Shown piece by piece: positions 1-8,123 of a stretch of 20,245 nucleotides of DNA; positions within the stretch are counted from its first letter, which is position 1, and each line of letters starts with the position of its first letter. The DNA comes from Opitutales bacterium (lineage in GTDB: Bacteria > Verrucomicrobiota > Verrucomicrobiia > Opitutales > T3Sed10-336), in assembly GCA_007132315.1 (NCBI GenBank), contig SLOW01000261.1, positions 1-20,245 on the forward strand, in the 5' to 3' direction. Below the pieces are notes generated by a model that was given only the letters and a program-made list of their open reading frames with translations, was not told where the DNA came from and searched no databases. The position numbers were made by a program, and so were the translations under genes.

Positions 1-717
1 CCCGGTCGCGGCGGCGGCAAGCCCCGACAGGCTGTTCAAGAGCGCGATAACCACCGGCATGTCTCCCCCGCCGATCGGAATCACGACCAGCACACCCAGA
101 ATCAACGCCAGACCGACCCCCGCCAGCAACCAGCCGAATCCGGAACCGATCGAATCCACCCAGACGAACGAAACCAACGCCGCGCCCGCCATTGCCAGCA
201 GTAGCCCGTTTAACGCCTTCTGCCCCCGGAACAGCAACGGCCGGCCGGAAATCTTTCCCGCCAGTTTGCAAAAAGCCACCACACTCCCGGTAAAGGTCGT
301 TCCACCGATCAAAACCGCCAGGGTTGCCGCCGTCGCCGGAAAAACAGGAAGCGCAATAGCGGCCAACGGATCCGAAAGCGCCCCGAACCGGTACTTTCCC
401 ACTTCGGCCACAGCGACCAGAAGGCTGGCAAATCCGCCGAATCCATTGAAAAGCGCCACCATTTGCGGCATCGCGGTCATCCGGACCTTGCGCGCAATCA
501 CCGCCCCTATCAGACCGCCGATCGCCAAACCGGCCAGGATGAACGGGAACGACACGATCTGCCGGTCGAAGAGCGTGACCGACACCGCCACCAACATCCC
601 CGCCGCCGACAAACGGTTTCCATTGCGTGCCGTCCTGACGCTGCCAAGGCGCTTGATCCCGAGAATGAAAAGAATCGCGGCGAAAATGTAACCGATATTG
701 ACGGCGGTGTCGGTCAC
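1..717 (-). CDS. pntB: NAD(P) transhydrogenase subunit beta (partial, 3' end outside window)
   Basis: Membrane and NADP(H)-binding subunit of the proton-translocating transhydrogenase, which uses the proton motive force to move hydride from NADH to NADP+. The first 239 codons are visible. The N-terminus (VTDTAVNIGYIFAAILF) and the stretch MTAMPQMVALFNGFGGFA match the family, and the visible end, MPVVIALLNSLSG followed by LAAAATG, corresponds to the well-conserved MPxVxxLNSxSGWAAAAxG region. Most of what is seen is hydrophobic transmembrane helices; the C-terminal NADP-binding domain lies beyond the edge, since the family is about 460 residues. The GTG start at 717 overlaps the TGA of the upstream gene (GTGA), which indicates translational coupling in a pntAA-pntAB-pntB operon. 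Confidence 0.95.
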   Translation of the reverse strand, partial: MTDTAVNIGYIFAAILFILGIKRLGSVRTARNGNRLSAAGMLVAVSVTLFDRQIVSFPFILAGLAIGGLIGAVIARKVRMTAMPQMVALFNGFGGFASLLVAVAEVGKYRFGALSDPLAAIALPVFPATAATLAVLIGGTTFTGSVVAFCKLAGKISGRPLLFRGQKALNGLLLAMAGAALVSFVWVDSIGSGFGWLLAGVGLALILGVLVVIPIGGGDMPVVIALLNSLSGLAAAATG

Positions 718-1019
718 GGTTCGCCTTTCTTGCGATTCTTGCCAAACATAGCCAGCATGCGGGCTGTCACCAGGTATCCGCCGGTGACGTTGATCGCCGC
801 CAGAACCAGTGCGAGAAAGCCCAAAACAGGAACGAGCATACCAGCCGTCTGCATCGAAGATCCGGCCGCCAACAATCCGCCGATGATGGTTATGCCGGAA
901 ATCGCATTCGCCCCCGACATCAACGGGGTGTGCAATTGCGACGGCACCTTGGAGATCAACTCGAAGCCGAGAAGCGTCGCCAGAACGAAGACAAACAAGA
1001 GCAGAATCAAGGTATCCAC
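714..1019 (-). CDS. pntAB: NAD(P) transhydrogenase subunit alpha, membrane part
   Basis: Small integral-membrane subunit of the transhydrogenase, corresponding to the C-terminal membrane part of E. coli PntA and to PntAB of Rhodospirillum rubrum. The 101 residues start VDTLILLLFVFVLATLLG and contain three hydrophobic segments, with the conserved stretch SKVPSQLHTPLMSGANAISG between the first two. A reading frame extends upstream to a GTG at 1103, but that adds 28 polar residues overlapping pntAA; the GTG at 1019 gives the family's usual start and a 29-base gap after the pntAA stop. No good ribosome binding site is visible for either start. The 3' end overlaps pntB by four bases. The three-gene arrangement, rather than the fused two-gene form of enterics, is seen directly. 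Confidence 0.93.
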   Translation of the reverse strand: MDTLILLLFVFVLATLLGFELISKVPSQLHTPLMSGANAISGITIIGGLLAAGSSMQTAGMLVPVLGFLALVLAAINVTGGYLVTARMLAMFGKNRKKGEP

Positions 1020-1048
1020 AGGATAATTACAGTTTAGCCGGAACAGTT

Positions 1049-2182
1049 CTAACTGCCGTTCAAACGTGGATTGACGACTTTTCCGTCCCGGGTCAGAAGG
1101 CACGACCGCAGAATCGGGTCATCCCATTTCCAGAAAGGTCCCGCTGCCGCGCCCAATCGGATGTGACGCAAAAATTGTATGAGGTTTGAGCTGAACAGCA
1201 TCGAAGCGTCCCGGGCGACTTCACATTCCATGGGATCGTTCCCAATCAGCGCCACCCCATTGGCGGTGACGATCGTCTTGCCCGGTTCGCTGCCCTCGAC
1301 ATTTCCGCCCGAACCGGCGGCGAGATCCACGACCACCGCGCCCGGGCGCAGCCGCTTCAACATCTCCGCCGTGATCAGGCGCGGCGTCGGCCTGCCAAAG
1401 ACGCGCGCCGTCGTGATGATCAAATCGCTCTCGCGCAGGGCCTTGAGCATTCCTTCCCGCTGTTCACTCAGTTGATCCGCGGTCAGCTCACCGACGTAAC
1501 CTCCGGCTTCCCGTACCTCCCCAAGATTCATCTCCAAGAACCGTACCCCGAGCGACCGCACCTGCTCGGCCACGCCCGGGCGGGGATCGAACGCCTGCAC
1601 CCGTGCTCCCAACCGTTTCGCCGTGGCGATCGCCTGCATGCCGGCAACTCCCGCACCCAGAACAAAGACCCGGGCCGGCACCAACGTCCCGGCGGGCGTC
1701 GTCATCATCGGCAGCACGCGACCCAACCTGCGGGCGCCCAACATGACCCCCGCATACCCGGCCAGATTGGCCTGGGAACTCATGACGTCCATCGCCTGGG
1801 CGATCGTGGTGCGAGGAATCAACTCCAGCGAAATCGACGCCCCTCCCGAATCGGCCAAAAATTTGACCCACCCGTTTTCCCGAAACGGATTCAACAGCCC
1901 CACCTGGAAAGCTCCCGGCTTCGATCGCCGCAAATCCTCCCGCCGCGGTTCGCGCACCCGAAGCACCACATCGGCCCGGGGAATCCCCTCCTCGTCCGAT
2001 TCCACGATCACCGCTCCCGCTTGGGCATAAGCCGCGTCCGGAAACCCCGCCGCCGCACCGCACCCTTTCTCAACCCGAACTTCGAACGAAAGCTCCGCCA
2101 AAGCTCCGACTCCAGCCGGAACCACGGCGACACGTTTCTCTCGATCGTGCGCCTCCTTTGCAACTAAGAGGACCTCGCTCAT
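1049..2182 (-). CDS. pntAA: NAD(P) transhydrogenase subunit alpha, NAD-binding part
   Basis: Soluble NAD(H)-binding subunit (377 residues) that docks on the PntAB-PntB membrane complex. The N-terminus SEVLLVAKEAHDREKRVAVVP matches the alanine dehydrogenase/PNT N-terminal domain (VPKExxxxEKRVAxxP in relatives). Around residue 125 lies RTTIAQAMDVMSSQANLAGY, equivalent to the RQD loop that contacts the nicotinamide in R. rubrum PntAA. A Rossmann motif, VLGAGVAGMQAIATAKRLGA, follows near residue 174, and GAVVVDLAAGSGGN near 283. The ATG at 2182 is chosen because the next in-frame starts would remove the conserved first strand. It is the first gene of the operon, 29 bases before pntAB. The whole complex probably supplies NADPH in the cytoplasm. 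Confidence 0.96.
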   Translation of the reverse strand: MSEVLLVAKEAHDREKRVAVVPAGVGALAELSFEVRVEKGCGAAAGFPDAAYAQAGAVIVESDEEGIPRADVVLRVREPRREDLRRSKPGAFQVGLLNPFRENGWVKFLADSGGASISLELIPRTTIAQAMDVMSSQANLAGYAGVMLGARRLGRVLPMMTTPAGTLVPARVFVLGAGVAGMQAIATAKRLGARVQAFDPRPGVAEQVRSLGVRFLEMNLGEVREAGGYVGELTADQLSEQREGMLKALRESDLIITTARVFGRPTPRLITAEMLKRLRPGAVVVDLAAGSGGNVEGSEPGKTIVTANGVALIGNDPMECEVARDASMLFSSNLIQFLRHIRLGAAAGPFWKWDDPILRSCLLTRDGKVVNPRLNGS

Positions 2183-2202
2183 GGAGTGCCTGTTCTGACA
2201 GA

Positions 2203-2231
2203 AACATCGATCAGCTCATCTTATGAGTCAA
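2203..2231 (-). promoter_or_regulatory. Possible promoter of the pnt operon
   Basis: On the minus strand TTGACT (2231-2226) matches the -35 consensus in five of six bases. It is followed after 17 bases by GATGTT (2208-2203), a poor -10 box. The pntAA start lies 20 bases further on. Spacing and location fit, but the weak -10 keeps this tentative. Confidence 0.3.
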
Positions 2232-2318
2232 CACCTTTTATTGACTTTTTTCTAATACCCAATCCAGGTTGGCGATGCATTTCAGTTCCGGAGAAGTTCC
2301 GCCGAGGAGAGGAAGCCA

Positions 2319-2459
2319 ATGATGAGTCCGGAGGCGAAGGGCGACAACATCGGAAGTTTTGTCGCGCAAATGAGTGTTCACCGGGCCTTCCCGGAGCAAG
2401 TGAGAATTGCGGCGATCGACATGTCAACAGCCTACAAGAAGGGAGCTCATAACCAATCC
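2319..2459 (+). pseudogene. Remnant of an ISL3-like transposase (DDE domain fragment)
   Basis: About 47 codons read MMSPEAKGDNIGSFVAQMS, then a short stretch ending in RIAAIDMSTAYKKG. This resembles the part of ISL3-family transposases around the first catalytic aspartate, where relatives carry a GKD or SP.xG motif, a helix with an AxxGG-type turn, and then a (I/V)DMSxAYxKG motif. The similarity stops near 2440-2460 and the frame upstream is not convincing, so only a fragment remains. An intact enzyme of this family is about 400 residues. It abuts the 3' end of vapC, which is encoded on the other strand, so an old insertion or recombination next to the toxin-antitoxin pair is likely. The family call rests on remembered motif shape and not on an alignment. 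Confidence 0.5.
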
Positions 2460-2462
2460 GCT

Positions 2463-2891
2463 CTAAAACTTTTCAGGAAACGCCTCGAACGATGCGCAGT
2501 GACCAATGCCGGATATTTTGAGGTTCGAAAGGCGTCCGTCGTTGGTCAGGAACCAATCGCATTCGGCGCGCCGGGCGCAGGCAAGCTGGATGGCGTCGGG
2601 CGGCTTAATCGTGGAGTGCCGTGCGCGAATCTCAGCGAAATATAACGAACAGGTCGCGTCGAAGGAGACCAGTTCCAGGCGCTGAAATCGTTCGATGTAG
2701 GCTTCAATCACTTCATGCGCCCGCTTTCGCATGGGATGAACCAGAATTTCGGCGAGTGACAAGGTGGAGGTGACCAAGTCTCCTTCGGTACGGTGCAGGG
2801 CCCGAAGAATCCGGCGGACCTTCCGCCCCCTTGACGATTTGGCATCGTCCCAGAGATAAATGAACAGGTTCGTGTCGAAAAAGACCTTCAT
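2463..2891 (-). CDS. vapC: VapC-type PIN-domain ribonuclease toxin
   Basis: A 142-residue PIN-domain protein, expected to be a Mg-dependent RNase and the toxin of a type II pair. The four acidic catalytic positions are all present: D6 (VFFDTN), E48 (SLAEIL), D99 (KPPDAIQLACA) and D118 (FLTNDGRL). The length is normal for VapC. A longer frame runs upstream, but the ATG at 2891 gives the usual PIN start MKVFFDTN and overlaps the stop of vapB as ATGA, which is typical for coupled toxin-antitoxin genes. The gene ends directly beside the ISL3-like remnant on the other strand. No residue loss is seen, so the toxin is probably functional. The cellular RNA target cannot be told from the sequence. Confidence 0.9.
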   Translation of the reverse strand: MKVFFDTNLFIYLWDDAKSSRGRKVRRILRALHRTEGDLVTSTLSLAEILVHPMRKRAHEVIEAYIERFQRLELVSFDATCSLYFAEIRARHSTIKPPDAIQLACARRAECDWFLTNDGRLSNLKISGIGHCASFEAFPEKF

Positions 2892-3127
2892 TCGTTCCAG
2901 CAGGATCGTTCCTCCCGGACGTAAGTATCGGCGTCGATGTTTTTCCACAGTCCGTGGTTGAGGTCGCACAAACCAGTCAGCATCTGTTCGATGTTTTTGT
3001 GTTCGACGGCATCGAGTTCCCGCTGAAGGCCGCGCTCGACCAGGGACCGCAGGGTCGTCCGGCGCTTCAGCGCGACCGATTTAGCCCTTTCGATAAGAGC
3101 ATCGGAAATTTCGAGAGTGGTTTTCAT
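2888..3127 (-). CDS. vapB: VapB-type antitoxin, ribbon-helix-helix
   Basis: A 79-residue protein. The N-terminus MKTTLEISDALIERAKSV has the beta-strand/helix pattern of a ribbon-helix-helix DNA-binding domain; a second helix, TLRSLVERGLQREL, follows. The C-terminal third, rich in acidic residues and tryptophan (WKNIDADTYV), should wrap the toxin's active site, as in other VapBC pairs. The ATG at 3127 is preferred over an upstream in-frame start at 3322 because the extra 65 residues are low-quality and unlike any antitoxin. No clear Shine-Dalgarno sequence is visible. It is translated just before vapC with an ATGA overlap. Autorepression through the inverted repeat immediately upstream is likely by analogy with the family. 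Confidence 0.86.
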   Translation of the reverse strand: MKTTLEISDALIERAKSVALKRRTTLRSLVERGLQRELDAVEHKNIEQMLTGLCDLNHGLWKNIDADTYVREERSCWNE

Positions 3128-3131
3128 TGTT

Positions 3132-3157
3132 GAACCATAGACCCATAAATATGGTTC
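3132..3157. promoter_or_regulatory. Candidate VapB operator (inverted repeat)
   Basis: Perfect 8-base arms, gaaccata (3132-3139) and tatggttc (3150-3157), are separated by 10 bases and lie 4 bases upstream of the vapB start codon. RHH antitoxins typically bind such palindromes and repress their own operon, so this is the natural operator candidate. No binding evidence is available from sequence. Confidence 0.45.
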
Positions 3158-3539
3158 CACAAGAACAATACATTCCTCGCGTGAATCCGCATTGCCACGC
3201 CTTTCTGATTTTTCCCTATAAGTTCGAAACGAATGCTTTCCTGAATCCATGAACGTGCGCTTGTCTATCCTGTCGATCTCGAATGGCTCGATTCCCGACC
3301 GCCCCCTCCCGGTCGTCGGCAAGCCGAATAGTCGAGCGCGGATGCGTATCCGTGTCTTTGCGAGCGTGTCGGAAATGAGCTATACCAAGAGCCGAAAGGT
3401 CAGACAATCGGAACCTTTGCCTTCGAAGGCATAGGAAATATTCCGGGCTCAGGCCAGGCAAAATGGCGCTCGATCATCGCCGCCTGGAAAGGCGGCTCCA
3501 CCCTGCGATTCCGCATGGCCGCACGAGTATCTTGGGATC
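3158..3539. other. Gap without recognisable gene
   Basis: Short frames exist on both strands (3249-3434 plus, 3216-3461 minus), but neither has a recognisable domain, good start context or plausible composition. I read the region as non-coding or decayed sequence of the accessory island around vapBC. Confidence 0.5.
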
Positions 3540-3559
3540 CACAGGCGGGAATGCCTGTG
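3540..3559. repeat. Short hairpin downstream of the HNH gene
   Basis: Perfect 7-base arms cacaggc/gcctgtg enclose a 6-base loop, 31 bases beyond the stop of the HNH gene. There is no T-run on either side, so it is not a standard intrinsic terminator. The sequence has the look of short GC-rich interspersed hairpins, but only one copy is present here. Confidence 0.4.
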
Positions 3560-3590
3560 TCACGACCTGGGGGGCGTGGGATCGGCCGGA

Positions 3591-4214
3591 TCAGTCGTTT
3601 TTGAGCTCCACGTTCCAGTAGGCGGCGTCGAGAAAGTGTTTCCAGGCTTCATAGGCCGGATTACCGACGACGATACTGACAAACGGGCGCCATTTGGGAC
3701 GTCCGGGTTTGCGGATCAAACGCATCCCCGCCTCGTGGGGGAGACGATTCGCCTTGCGGATATTGCAGGGAATGCAGGAACAAACCACGTTCTCCCAAGT
3801 GGTTTTTCCACCGTAATCGCGAGGGATCACGTGATCCAGGTTGAGGTCGGCGCGTTCGAACTCGTCCCCGCAGTACTGGCAGCAGTTCTTGTCCCGCTCG
3901 AACACATTGTTGCGGGTGAATTTGATCTCCTTTCTCGGAATGCGGTCGAACGCGTTCAGGAGAATGATCCGCGGCAGACGGATCCGTTCGTTGACCGTCT
4001 GGACGTAATCCATCCGGTCGAGCGGAGGATCCTGGCGGGAGAAATCCAGCCATTCGAAGGAATTGAACACGCGGAATGAATCGTCGTCGGTGTAAATGAC
4101 GCGGGCATTGTCCTGAAAGAGCATACTGAACGCCCTCCGGGCGGTCACAATATTGACCGCCTGCCAGCAGCGGTTGAGCACCAACACGTGCCGCAATATG
4201 GCCGTTTCGCTCAC
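3591..4214 (-). CDS. HNH endonuclease domain protein
   Basis: A 207-residue protein of a widespread single-domain HNH nuclease family. The N-terminal half (VLVLNRCWQAVNIVTARRAFSML) is the family's conserved lead-in. The HNH/zinc core spans roughly residues 104-157, with a first cysteine pair C112-Q-Y-C115, the metal-binding and catalytic D127-H128 (NLDHVIPRDYGG), N142 (TTWENVV), a second pair C147-I-P-C150 and N151. All the residues expected for activity are present. Proteins of this type are common single genes in bacterial chromosomes and their cellular role is not well defined; nothing here ties it to a restriction or phage system. The start is GTG at 4214, because no in-frame ATG precedes the conserved region. 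It lies 121 bases after the heparinase-like gene on the same strand. Confidence 0.92.
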   Translation of the reverse strand: MSETAILRHVLVLNRCWQAVNIVTARRAFSMLFQDNARVIYTDDDSFRVFNSFEWLDFSRQDPPLDRMDYVQTVNERIRLPRIILLNAFDRIPRKEIKFTRNNVFERDKNCCQYCGDEFERADLNLDHVIPRDYGGKTTWENVVCSCIPCNIRKANRLPHEAGMRLIRKPGRPKWRPFVSIVVGNPAYEAWKHFLDAAYWNVELKND

Positions 4215-4335
4215 GCCTGTACGCTAGAGGGCCAGGGCCGGTTCTGTCAACCGCCCCGCGTCATCGTCACCGTTTTATCACCGAATTTCCCGGAAAGGTC
4301 GTGCCGGGACGGGCCGCCAAACAGGATCTTCGGTG

Positions 4336-6192
4336 TCAAACCAAACCGAGGGTGAAGCGAACAGCGGTCCGGGATTCGAGGGATTCCGGAACGAAAACGA
4401 TTCGGCGCACCGTCGCCGGCTCGCCCGCGTGCGTGCGCCACGCATAGGATTCCACCGCGTTCAGGCGGGTTCCCGACCCGGGGTCGACACGCACCCGGCA
4501 CTCCGTCCGGTCGAGTAAAACGGCATCGCCGTCGATCGCGACGGACGCGTCCGTCACCAGCGCGCTCTCCCAGGTGGCCGCTTCCGTCAATGCGCAGGTA
4601 TCCTCGACTTCCAGCCAGCCCCTCGTCCGGTCGAAACGGAACGTCCTCAACACCCGGACACAGCCGGCCGCGGGAGGATAGGCCCGGGTGAGGTCGAGCC
4701 GGAACACCACAGCGTCTCCGGCGCGGTCCACCTCGACAACCTCGGCCCGGTACGGTTGCCCGGCCCGCTGCTCGCATCCGTTTATCCTCGGAACGGAATG
4801 ACCCAGGGACCGCGCAGCGAGGCAGGTGTAGCGGAGGTCTCCGAAATAATCCCGGTCGTATTCCGGCGATCCGATTTCGACGGCGAAGCGGCGGCCGCCG
4901 GCGTGGTACAGGAAACTGCCACAGTCGTTGTGGTTGTGGTGTTCGGCGTTGTCACCGCCCTTGGCCGCGAATTCGACCGGGATATCTCCGCGGCCGTGAC
5001 CCCGGGCGACGAGAACACCGAGCCGCGGAAAATAAAAGTCCTCGCGCGGAGGTTCCTCCGGCTCCGGCGGCACGTCGTCCGGACAATAGAGAAACAGGCG
5101 CACATGGTGAAAGAGATCCTCGCGGATCCCCCCTTGGGGAAAGCTCTCCGTTCCCAGCTCGGCGTACCGGTAACGGGCTTCATCCCGCAGATCGTCGTCG
5201 TCCAAACGTTCTCCGAGGTATTGCAGAATGGAAGGCCGGAAATCGGCCTTCGGTTCGCTGTCGGAAAAATTCACCACACACCCCCCGGCCAGCGAAACAC
5301 GGCAGGGAAAGCGGGCGATCTCCCGGATGCGCGGATCGCCTTCAAAAAGCGTAAGACGGCCGCCGGTCCGCGTCTCGAGTTGTTCGTTCAGGACCGAAAA
5401 CCAGCCGAATCCATAATTCCAGTACGCCGGCCCCTCGGAACAGCCCCCCTCGTCGGAAAACCCGCCCAGAAACAGCCGCAGGGCGCGTCCGGCGCGGCGC
5501 ACGATCTCCGCGACCAGTTCGACATCCTCTTCGATCGCCAGGGCCGCCCCCACCACCCCTTGGTGACACACCGCGTTCCAGTTATGGGTTGCTCCGGTCC
5601 ACGGGAATTCCTCCCCCCGTTCCAGATAATTGGCGAAAATCTCGCGGCGAAGGCGTTCCCGGATCCGGCGTTCGAGGGGCGCAGGAATATCGTCGCCGAA
5701 TACGGTGAGCAATTCGGCCAGAAGGTTGGCGGTCTCTGCGGCGAACAGGTCGATCTCGAGCGGATCCTTGCCGGACGGATCCTTGACGTGGGCCGGCAGC
5801 GCCCAGGATTCCTCCTCCAGAATGCTTTCGGCGCACGGCAGCAGCAGCGCCAACCACTGTTCGAGCTCCTCGCCCTCGGGGGCGAAGAGCGCGGTGACGG
5901 CGACATCGCCCAGGCGGCGGCGTCTCTCGAAGTACACTTCCTCAAAAAGACGCCGGCGGCCGGTTCGGGCGAAATCGGCGTACAGGTCGTCGGTAAGCTC
6001 CGGCAGCGGCTCGCCGGCGTGGCGGACGGCCTGGGCGCGGATTTCCGCCAACCAGCGGTCCACCGGAAAACACACCGCTTCGTCCCGCCAGCAGGGATCC
6101 TCGCGCGGCGGAATCAGGGGACGCGTCCCCGTTTCGCGAAGGGTCCGCGCGATTTCGCTCCGGCTCACGTCTTCCAGAAGGACGTTTCTCAT
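4336..6192 (-). CDS. Heparinase II/III-like polysaccharide lyase
   Basis: A 618-residue protein with the two-domain plan of heparinase II/III-like lyases, which cleave uronic-acid polysaccharides (heparin-type, alginate or related) by beta-elimination. The N-terminal helical toroid contains THNWNAVCHQGVVGAA (H210) and GCSEGPAYWNYGFGWF (Y257, Y260), which match the region carrying catalytic His and Tyr residues in the family. The beta-sandwich domain carries the hallmark run H418-H-N-H-N-D423-C-G-S-F, followed by the GGRRFAVEIGSPEYDRDYF segment. No signal peptide is seen at the ATG at 6192, which has an AAGG eight bases upstream; an in-frame TTG at 6228 adds nothing convincing. It may act on oligosaccharides in the cytoplasm or be exported by another route. 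It follows mutL by 55 bases. The substrate cannot be assigned. Confidence 0.88.
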   Translation of the reverse strand: MRNVLLEDVSRSEIARTLRETGTRPLIPPREDPCWRDEAVCFPVDRWLAEIRAQAVRHAGEPLPELTDDLYADFARTGRRRLFEEVYFERRRRLGDVAVTALFAPEGEELEQWLALLLPCAESILEEESWALPAHVKDPSGKDPLEIDLFAAETANLLAELLTVFGDDIPAPLERRIRERLRREIFANYLERGEEFPWTGATHNWNAVCHQGVVGAALAIEEDVELVAEIVRRAGRALRLFLGGFSDEGGCSEGPAYWNYGFGWFSVLNEQLETRTGGRLTLFEGDPRIREIARFPCRVSLAGGCVVNFSDSEPKADFRPSILQYLGERLDDDDLRDEARYRYAELGTESFPQGGIREDLFHHVRLFLYCPDDVPPEPEEPPREDFYFPRLGVLVARGHGRGDIPVEFAAKGGDNAEHHNHNDCGSFLYHAGGRRFAVEIGSPEYDRDYFGDLRYTCLAARSLGHSVPRINGCEQRAGQPYRAEVVEVDRAGDAVVFRLDLTRAYPPAAGCVRVLRTFRFDRTRGWLEVEDTCALTEAATWESALVTDASVAIDGDAVLLDRTECRVRVDPGSGTRLNAVESYAWRTHAGEPATVRRIVFVPESLESRTAVRFTLGLV

Positions 6193-6247
6193 CGATGACC
6201 TTGTACCATTCCGAACCGCCGCCCGCAATCTCCACCGCGCCCCCCGT

Positions 6248-8020
6248 TCAACGTCGGCCGAACCGTTTTTCCAGTTCGCCGTGACCGATCTCGATCAGGG
6301 TCGGACGCCCCCGGGGGTTGGTAAGCGGCTGCTCGCATGCCAGCAAGCGTTCGGCCAGGCGGCGGACCTCCTTCTCGCCGGTGCGGTCGCTCACCCGAAC
6401 GGCGCGGGAAGCCGCCAGCCGCGCGAGACGCTCGCGGGCGAGGGAGCGGTCGCCTGGAATGTTGTCCTCTTTCATCAGCCCGATCAAATCCCGCAGAAAC
6501 CCTTCCACGGCTTCCGGTTCGAGCCAGGCGGGCACACTTTCGATGCGGAAAAAATTCCGTCCGAACGGAGCCAGTTCGAACCCGTTCCCGCGCATAAAAG
6601 CACCGTGCTCGTCGATCAGACCGGCCTCCAGGGCATCGACTTCCAGCGGCACGGGAAAGAGCAGCGACTGTACCGGCACGGATCCGCGCTCGTACTGCTC
6701 CAGAATGTCCTCGTAGGCGATCCGCTCGTGAGCGGCCCGGCGGTCGAGCAGCACCAGGCCGGCATCGGTTTCGAAAACCGCGAGGCGGCCGTGGGCCAAC
6801 CCGAGAAACCGCCAGTCGAGACCGGAACCGTCGGCCGGCTCCTCGTCGTCGGGAGCGGAGGCGGCGGGACTCCGGGAAGACGGCGCCGTTTCGGAAGCGA
6901 CCGGCCGCGGACGCGAACGCGCGACCGGCCGCGGAGCCGGTGTGCCCGCCGCCGGCGCGAGGGAGCCCGGCGCTTCGGGACTCCCGGGGGAAACGGTTCG
7001 CGCCGGCTCCGGAGCGGGGCCGGCCGCCGGTTTGGCGCCTTCCAGGCAGCGCAGGACGGCGTTGATGACGAACCGGCGCACCCGGCCCTCCTCCCGGAAC
7101 CGGATTTCCCGTTTGGCCGGGTGTACGTTGACGTCCACCGCCGCCGGTGGAATATCCAGGAACAGGAACGCCGGCGGATAACGCCCTTTTTCCAGCGAGG
7201 CGTGATAGGACTCTAGGAGCGCGTAGGTCAAGGTACGGCTTTCCACCGGGCGGCGATTCACAAAAGCCAGGGTCTCGTGGCGCGTGGTTCGGCCCACCCC
7301 AGGTTTGCCGATGAAGCCGCGGAGGCGGAGGTCCCCGTCGGCCGCTTCGACCTCCAGCAAATCGGCCAGCCGTTTTTCTCCGAAGATTTCGCCGATCCGG
7401 TCGCCCAGCCGTTCACACGGCGGCGACTGAAAATGCGCACGACCGTTCTCGACCAGAGTGAAGGCCTTGTCGGGATGGGCCAGTGCGTACAACCGCACGC
7501 AGTGGACGATGTGCCCGGCTTCGGTGGGGTCGGTCTTGAGGAATTTGCGGCGCGCCGGGACGGAATTGAAGAGGTGACTCACCTCGATGCGGGTGCCCGG
7601 GGGCATGCCGCATTCGCGCACATGGACGATCCGGCCCGCGTTGATCGCAATCTCCGTTCCGGAGGCATCTCCCTCCGCCCGGGTTCTCAGCAGGAAACGC
7701 GAGACGCTGGCGATGGAGGGAAGTGCTTCGCCGCGGAAACCGAAAGAGGCGATGACGTCGAGGTCGCGGGCCTCCCGAATCTTGCTGGTCGCGTGACGCT
7801 CGAGTGCCAGCAAAGCGTCGTCGCGTCCCATGCCCCGCCCATCGTCCTCGACCCGCATATAGGAACGGCCGCCGTGACGAAACGCCACCTCCACGCGGCC
7901 GGCTCCGGCGTCCAGGCTGTTTTCCAGCAATTCCTTGACCACCCCGGCCGGCCGCTCGATCACCTCCCCGGCGGCGATCTGATTGGCCACCTGGTCCGGG
8001 AGAATGCTGATGAAACTCAT
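6248..8020 (-). CDS. mutL: DNA mismatch repair protein MutL
   Basis: A 590-residue MutL. The GHKL ATPase half is intact: NQIAAGEVIERPAGVVKEL with E30, N34 and D37 (ENSLDAGA), D59 (VEDDGRGMG), the lid SFGFRGEALPSIASV, and PGTRIEVSHLFNSVPARRKFL. A proline/alanine/serine-rich linker covers roughly residues 335-395. The C-terminal dimerisation domain follows, but its endonuclease signature is changed. The family motif DQHA(X)2E(X)4E reads D426-R-R-A-A-H-E432 with E437, so the metal-binding His is Arg. The C-terminal CPHGRP-type motif reads N568-P-R-G-R-P, losing both Cys and His. The protein therefore looks like a matchmaker without nicking activity. The start is ATG at 8020. It sits 103 bases after the TIM-barrel gene and before the lyase gene, all on one strand. 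Confidence 0.97.
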   Translation of the reverse strand: MSFISILPDQVANQIAAGEVIERPAGVVKELLENSLDAGAGRVEVAFRHGGRSYMRVEDDGRGMGRDDALLALERHATSKIREARDLDVIASFGFRGEALPSIASVSRFLLRTRAEGDASGTEIAINAGRIVHVRECGMPPGTRIEVSHLFNSVPARRKFLKTDPTEAGHIVHCVRLYALAHPDKAFTLVENGRAHFQSPPCERLGDRIGEIFGEKRLADLLEVEAADGDLRLRGFIGKPGVGRTTRHETLAFVNRRPVESRTLTYALLESYHASLEKGRYPPAFLFLDIPPAAVDVNVHPAKREIRFREEGRVRRFVINAVLRCLEGAKPAAGPAPEPARTVSPGSPEAPGSLAPAAGTPAPRPVARSRPRPVASETAPSSRSPAASAPDDEEPADGSGLDWRFLGLAHGRLAVFETDAGLVLLDRRAAHERIAYEDILEQYERGSVPVQSLLFPVPLEVDALEAGLIDEHGAFMRGNGFELAPFGRNFFRIESVPAWLEPEAVEGFLRDLIGLMKEDNIPGDRSLARERLARLAASRAVRVSDRTGEKEVRRLAERLLACEQPLTNPRGRPTLIEIGHGELEKRFGRR

Positions 8021-8123
8021 GCGGGAAGTCTAAGCGGGAAAAGACCGGGAAACAATCAATAACCTGGCAGCGTGTCGAACTCAGGCTACCGTCCACGTCC
8101 GACAACACATCCCTTGGACGTGT

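Noticed and set aside
3216..3461. Overlapping short frames on both strands upstream of vapB
   Set aside because: No domain, poor start sites and unlikely composition.
4756..6198. 480-codon open frame on the plus strand
   Set aside because: Antisense to the heparinase-like gene, whose motifs are clear; the antisense product shows no family features.
5630..7216. 528-codon open frame on the plus strand
   Set aside because: Runs across the antisense of two real genes (lyase and mutL) and is Arg/Ser-rich low-quality sequence.
8094..8122. Hairpin cacgtcc/ggacgtg just after the TIM-barrel gene
   Set aside because: Only a 7-base stem with no T-tract, so a terminator call is not supported.
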